In this document: piece after piece, positions 58,567 through 64,000 of the stretch
Layout of the letters: each line of letters starts with the position of its first letter
How positions within the stretch are numbered: position 1 is the first letter of the stretch
Assembly (NCBI GenBank): GCA_936432065.2
Contig: OW386289.2
Coordinates: forward strand, 36,103,903-36,167,902
Reading direction: 5' to 3'
DNA from: Rutpela maculata
Lineage: Eukaryota > Arthropoda > Insecta > Coleoptera > Cerambycidae
DNA length: 64,000 bases
Position numbers and translations under genes: made by a program
The notes under the pieces: generated by a model
Database searches by the model: none
Seen by the model: the letters and a program-made list of their open reading frames with translations, nothing else
Told to the model about the DNA's origin: nothing

Positions 58567-58986
58567 GACATTTACAGTGTCGGATTGTGGGCGGAAGGGC
58601 CAACTGGGAAACATTTGTAGGGGGTCCTCAGACAACAGATATGTGAAAAGTCTGGCCCCAGTGCCTCAGGTACAATTTCAGAAAATTAGTATTAAATTCT
58701 AGGAAAAAATTATATAAATCTAAGACTTGGTAGGACGAAAATAATTTTTATTTTTTCACTGAATATCAGTAAGTTTTATTTTAAAATAATGTTAATTTAT
58801 ATATAAAAATAAACATACACAAAAAATAGCTTTTTATAAAATGTATAAAATAAAAAATTAGTTAATATAAAATAGGAAATATGAATAAACAAACCATTAT
58901 GTTAGACATTTCACTAAAATAAACTTCTACGACAAAACTAGAGGTATTGAAAAATATTGAGAATTAAATTTTCTATAAAACATGTC

Positions 58987-59160
58987 TTATAGGTCGTTAA
59001 GGACGTCAATCGACGGCAAACTCGGGGGTAGGTAACAAAAACCCTTTTGGAAGGAAACACAATATTTATCCAGCCTTGTAATATTCTGTTTTGTAGCATT
59101 CGGTTTCAACAACTTTTTATAAATTATATAGAATTGAATTAAACTAAATCCACTAAAGAC
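58987..59160 (-). pseudogene. partial tandem duplicate of a locus E segment
   Basis: KPNATKQNITRLDKYCV here resembles KPNATKEDITKAGEIFA at about 59600-59640, so part of gene E occurs twice. The duplicate lies after the CxC stop region and ends at 58987. Confidence 0.55.
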
Positions 59161-60180
59161 TTTAAAATTCTTGCTGAAATTCAATTTCGTCGGTTCGTTC
59201 CGCATTAAAGCATGCTTGTCCGTGACAGTTCATACACATAACCGAACATTTTAGTCCAACCTTTAAACATCCGCATCGCTTTCCGCAACCCTTTTTGCAG
59301 GCACACGAAATTAACTCTAAAATTGATGAGGGAGCTGCTGCTTCAGTAGTCAAAACAGGTATTAAAATATCACCTGATTTCTTCCATCCCCATTCTTCTG
59401 GCTCTAAAACATTTCCATGCCAAGCCTGAATTTGGTGCTAAACCCGCAACGAATGTTGTTGCAAAGCTGCGAATGTCGTGGGTAGCCTTGCCAAAGTAAC
59501 CGTTTGACTAAAATTGCCAACCGAGGTGTTAAACAGAACATACCTTTGATGATTTATTAACGTTTCATTTTTTTGTGCTTTATATAGTGTAAGAGCAAAT
59601 ATTTCCCCAGCCTTAGTAATATCCTCTTTTGTAGCATTTGGTTTGTTAAAGGTTTTAACAACTTCTTGTAAATTTGATTTCGAGTTTAATAAATTTATTT
59701 ATAGTTAGTTTAGAGTTTGCCTTTTCCAAAAAAAGTAGACGTTGTGTCACTACCACTAAATGCATGAGCAAAAAGAACTGTTTTTGTTGGGTTCTTAAGG
59801 ACATTTGACAACTGTAAATTTTTAGAGCTATAAACTCTTGCTTTTATATTACCTTGGGCCTCCCTTAGTAGTCTAATATCCTTTTCAGTTGGCGTTAGGG
59901 CAATAATTAAGGTAAGAAGATCGACATCTTGTCCTACAATTGCGACCTGTTCGGATTTAAAACTTTTTTGAATAGCAGTTGTATCTTCCGCAGTTACAGT
60001 TTGTATCTCTTCATTTTGAAAGGTCTGAACTAGTTGAGAGATTAATCGTTCTTTGTTGGCAAGGTTGCTTAATAATTTTTCTTTAGGGTCTGTAATTGGC
60101 GTATTTTGATCAAAAATAACTGTGAAAGTAGTAGAAATATCGATACATAACAGAGAACCTTTTTTGTAGAGAATTTTATG
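59160..60180 (-). pseudogene. XPG/FEN-like nuclease / CxC protein (locus E)
   Basis: Minus strand: FKSEQVAIVGQDVDLLTLI (acidic motif, about 59970-59910), then VLFAHAFSGSDTTSTFFGKG (about 59790-59720). A frame change follows and gives PTTFAALQQHSLRVYHQIQ and PEEWGWKKSGD. The last exon-like block ends with the cysteine cluster CACKKGCGKRCGCLKVGLKC...CMNCHGQACFN and a short acidic tail, stop at 59162. The serine in GSDTTS in place of cysteine makes the match with FEN1 GSDY even closer. The N-terminal zinc modules are missing. Being inside a hAT, it is either a captured gene or an insertion whose own ends are worn away. Confidence 0.78.
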
Positions 60181-60629
60181 ACAAACCTTTTCCTATACTT
60201 ATGTTTTTCCCCAAGATAAAGCGTTTATAAGATATTGTAAAAAAACCAGTGAGGTGTCCCTAAAGGGGGTGAGATAGGGATGAAGCTTGCCCCTTAGAGG
60301 TGGGAACCTTTTTGATATGTATTGTTACACACATAAGCTAACTATTATAGACATTTCAGCTTATTATAATTTTTTTCTTCTATTCCACATAAATTTTCCT
60401 AATTTCTGTGTACTAAAAATCTTTAGACGGCAGACAAAACAGCCCAAACAAGGATCATTTAAATGAATATGTTTTTTTAAATCAGCATTATTTTCATTTC
60501 CTTTATCGCTGCTAACAGGACTTTAAGCATTTTCATCAACACACATGTACATTGTACATATTTGTCATCTTGATTTTGGGCTGATGATGAGTATGACTGA
60601 TCTTTTAAAAGTTTAAAGTTATTAAAATT

Positions 60630-60923
60630 TTATACAAAACTGATAAGCTCATTCTTGATTAAAGATGCATCAAGTCCACCAAGTCCGGTCAATTGAGATA
60701 TTGTAGTGAATGATTCTGATTCAAATTGTTCAAGTGCAGTTTGAATTTCTTTAAAATTTCGTTGATCAAAATAATAAAATTGTTTATAGGTGTTTTGGTG
60801 ATTTAAAAATTTGCTCTTTAAACTGTGCGTAAATTGATTGATAACTAATTTAAATATTTTTATATCAAATTTTTTGACTGGTCCTTCACTATTAATTATA
60901 TCGCTGTCATCACTGTTCACCAT
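60630..60923 (-). pseudogene. hAT transposase fragment
   Basis: A 97-codon frame with FKLVINQFTHSLKSKFLNHQ followed by a tyrosine/phenylalanine-rich stretch resembles the section of ZMYM/THAP-linked hAT transposases that reads roughly FIPxLDxFIxxLxxRFxxH. The N-terminal zinc finger, RNase H-like catalytic and C-terminal dimerisation parts are not recognisable. Its position inside hAT-type TIRs with an 8-bp duplication supports the call. Confidence 0.5.
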
Positions 60924-61321
60924 GCATTTTTTTCTTTTTCTATTTCGAGTTGCAGGAAATTCTGTTTATATGTATATGTCAGTATCTTCAAATTGTTGGT
61001 TTTCATTTACAAAACTAATAAATTTATTAACTTTACATATAATTTCTAGAAACTTTTCATATAATTTGAATTCTGAAAAGATAGAGCTTATAACCGCGTT
61101 GCCGCGTGTCTTTAGAAATACGTTTTATTTGGGAAAATGGGCGCAAGTTTTATATATTTTCTACTTTCTACTTTTAACTTTAATATTATTTTTATTAAGA
61201 ATAATAACAATATTACGCTCTCTCGACGCCAGAGGTCTTAGGGCCCCCAAAACTGGTAAGTCGAGGGCCCACCGGGAAATTTTCCGGTTTCCCGGTGGTA
61301 CAATCCGACGCTGGACATTTA

Positions 61322-62364
61322 TATCAATTTTTAATTTTGTAATCCTCACATTTATTACATTCTTTAAATTATTTTATTTATATTTAATTGTCTAATAATT
61401 CTAACAAACAAAAATTACTGGGTAACCTTTCAAATGCTTCATATTTTCCATACAGCACACGAAACATATTTATAGCGGTTATCATATAATATCAATTATT
61501 CAGTAAAAGTCTGTAAAAGTCTTGTAAATAATATAAATGTAAGCGCTTATTTGGTATCAAAATGAAGCTCATCACGAATCAAATTTCACCATAAAATAGG
61601 CTATCAATATTTCCAATGGAAAGTTTCCAGGAAAACTTCCAATAAAAAATCCGGGAATTTACCCATCTCTGAAAAAAAGTAACGATTGCTATACTTTTTC
61701 CTTCAGGTATGAGAAAGTACAAATGTGGATAAATTATGTAAGTATTCTCATAATTGTATTATAATTTTTTACTTTCACACCGAATAAATAATAAGAAGTC
61801 CATAAGTCACAATCGCTTTATAATTATTCACTAAGCATATGTTGTGGTTACCCAGTTAACGTCGAACACTACAAGTAAATATATTGTGAAATTTCAGATA
61901 ACATCATATTCTGTCTTTAATTTATTTTATCATTTGTAGGGTCGGTTTTGGGTAATATCTATATTTGGAAACAATTCCGAGATTAAAAAGGTGAGATATT
62001 GACAAATTTCAGTTAATGTGCTTATAGGATACAATATAAACTTCTAAATAAACCATAGTTAAACTATACTGTGTATACAATTTTACTGATATATTCACAA
62101 TTTAATGACAAATTTGTTTTTATCATTTGCATTAATCACTAACGTGTAGTTCTAACAGCAATCAATATTTTCAAGAATGAATTGAATTATTGTCCGTGTT
62201 CATAGTTTCCAATGCTGTTATAACAGAATCATAATTTTCATTCATTGTTAATAGAAGATTATTCTAGTTTCATACCCGCTGTTTCTAATTCACGAATTAT
62301 GGAATCAGATTTAAGAAAATGAACTTATAATTTTTCGTACATGTTACATTTTAGTGACAATAGA
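61322..62364. other. unassigned
   Basis: No gene or clear repeat. Confidence 0.35.
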
Positions 62365-63064
62365 AGGGCCGGTTTCATAGGTTCAGATTAAACTAAGTTT
62401 CACCTAGAGGTTTAAATTGTAGATTTTAGTGTTTTGTAAAGTACCGTTTTATAAGCGTTTTCAATATCGTCAGTGTTATTGTTATAGAACCTCCCAGAAT
62501 CGACCTAAGTCGAAGAATAAATAAAAACTTCGACTTAGAAAAAAATATACTAAAAGACAATTAATTTAGAGCATAACATATTTAAGGCATCAGCGCCGAA
62601 GACTGGCACAAAAGGACTCATACACGCTTACAGAAAAGTAAGGCACAACAAGGCGCACAATTGAAAAATACGCCAAAAATTTCACTTAGTAAATATTTTT
62701 TTGTGGACAAGGAAAAAAATATTTACTAAATGAAATTTTTGGCGCACTTTTGAATTGTGCGCCTTGTTGTGTCTTACTTTTCTCTGAGCGTGTATGGGTC
62801 TTTTTGTGCCTGTCATTGACGCTAATGCCTTAAATATATTATGCTCTAAATTAATTGTCTTTTGATATATTTTTTCCTAAGTCGAAGTTTTTATTTATTC
62901 TTCGACTTAGGTCGATTCTGGAAGGTTCTATAACAGTAACACTGACGATCTTGACAAACGCTTATAACGCGGTATTTTACAAAACACTAACATCTACGAT
63001 TTAAACTTCTAAGTGAAACTTCTAGTTAAACTCTAGTTTAATCTGAACCTATAAAACCGGCCCT
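62365..63064. mobile_element. perfect-ended palindromic element, 700 bp
   Basis: AGGGCCGGTTTCATAGGTTC at the left, complement (with one indel) at the right. Mirrored blocks continue to the centre: TCGACTTAGGTCGATTCTGG, TAAGGCACAACAAGGCGCAC, AAATTTCACTTAGTAAATAT. Spacer of only about 12 bases near 62705. Part of one arm is present at 30810-30872. No target duplication identified. Confidence 0.85.
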
Positions 63065-64000
63065 AATTCTGTCTTTAGATGTAGGTAAGTAGTTTGTTGA
63101 AAACACTTTTTCTTTCAAACAACTTCTCAAGAATTTTCATCTTATCTAACTGCGGTCTTTGCGCATTTCAAACAGTACAATTGCTTATTATCGGTCACAA
63201 GCTGTACTATTATCGATTTAGCTGTGGTTTCTTTAACTTGAAATGCTTATTTTTCTTTTTCTTTTCAACCTTTATTCCTAGTGCATATAATACTTCGTTT
63301 TCATCTAACTATATTGTAACTCTAAACTTCCAGTCGTCAAAGTTATTGGTAGATAATTGGGACAATACTTGCATCTTGCATACTTGATAAATTAATTGTC
63401 TATGTTATGCTTCAATTACGTTATGTTTACACAATACCTCAATTACTCAATTATTTTTCAGGACATAACTTGCTTTGATTCTGTTTTATTTGATTTAAAC
63501 ACTATTTCATCTATATTAATAACTTTATTAATTAAATTATACATATATCTATTTTTTTTTGACAATAGGAAGACACTTACTACCTTACCTTCTATGTAAC
63601 TTAACACGTGTGATGTGTTAAAATAATGAATATGTTGCGAACCATTTTCCAAGATCGTTTAACTAGACTTTAATTACTTCATGAGATATTTCTATTCCGT
63701 CACAATTACAGGAAAAATTAAGGGAGGCAATAACTGTTCCATTCGTCTGCAAAATATTTGCGATTCCTTCACAAAAAGTGTTCAGAAGCGTAGGCACCTA
63801 TATTGTTTTCAAATATTTATGCACAAGTGTGTCAATATTTTTACTTCATATGTGAACCACATATATTTGGAAGAAGATATCAAATTGAAATTGCTCACTT
63901 TATTGAATAGTTAATTAGACAGTTTTCCAAATAGAAAAATGCAGGAAAGTTCCTATAGATGCACTGAGGAGCCATTACTGAAAATGTGACAAAAATTAAC
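63065..64000. other. unassigned
   Basis: No supported gene to the end of the window. Confidence 0.35.

Larger units (their letters stand above)
58575..61313. mobile_element. hAT element, 2.74 kb, TSD GACATTTA, carries locus E
   Basis: CAGTGTCGGATTGT at the left and the complement of CAGCGTCGGATTGT at the right, flanked by perfect GACATTTA (58567-58574 and 61314-61321). G/C-rich subterminal blocks at both ends. Inside on the minus strand are a hAT-transposase-like fragment (60630-60923) and then the nuclease/CxC gene E, which has no inverted repeats of its own that I can see. Confidence 0.88.

Noticed and set aside
60838..61395. 185-codon plus-strand open frame
   Set aside because: Starts opposite the hAT transposase fragment and runs across the hAT terminus and target duplicate into flanking sequence; hydrophobic composition reflects T-rich DNA.

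Overview
This window is from an insect nuclear genome: AT-rich, nearly gene-empty and dense with transposable elements. The insect assignment rests on one spliced host gene with a DUF4774-type glycine/alanine/valine repeat domain, an errantivirus-type LTR retrotransposon carrying an env gene, 5S-rRNA- and tRNA-derived SINEs, LINE fragments and many hAT elements. The order is not decidable from sequence reading alone. No rRNA operon, functional tRNA, CRISPR array or bacterial-style operon is present.

Layout. 0.3-11 kb: small palindromic elements, then three terminal-inverted-repeat (TIR) elements, one nested in another, plus a fourth gene fragment; all encode remnants of one protein family that I read as an XPG/FEN1-like nuclease fold followed by a cysteine-rich CxC tail. 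10.8-17 kb: a non-autonomous hAT, then a complete but internally deleted errantivirus (minus strand) with an env frame and a gag-protease frame, interrupted by a 5S SINE. 17-31 kb: decayed LINE, mariner-like and repeat copies, a second 5S SINE, a dimeric tRNA SINE, and a 1 kb palindromic element split by a foldback hAT. 31-39 kb: a 280-bp hAT MITE, a 2.8-kb giant palindrome with an inverted duplication of a gene fragment from the same nuclease-like family, more LINE pieces and a 0.5-kb palindrome. 39.7-42 kb: another TIR element with that gene. 46.4-52.6 kb: the only host gene seen, minus strand, two exons in view, its 5.2-kb intron filled with foldback elements. 53-64 kb: a TIR element with a fragment tentatively resembling a YqaJ-associated protein, a second 1-kb palindrome, a 2.7-kb hAT element (8-bp target duplication) that contains another nuclease/CxC gene, and a 700-bp palindrome.

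The most interesting theme is the recurrent gene family (seven loci). Pooling the broken copies gives an ordered set of motifs: paired CxxC...HxxC zinc modules; an acidic motif like the FEN1 VFDG strand; an acidic motif followed by GEDVDLL; HAxTGCDTTS, matching the FEN1 GSDY position; LPPTxxxLxQHxLRxxYQ...WGW; and a CxC cysteine cluster. It sits inside elements with long inverted repeats, which suggests that it is the gene product of a DNA transposon group. The second theme is the number of long palindromes, many built from or split by one another.

Limits: all alignments were done by eye, boundaries of old elements are approximate unless a target-site duplication is given, and no homology search was possible.
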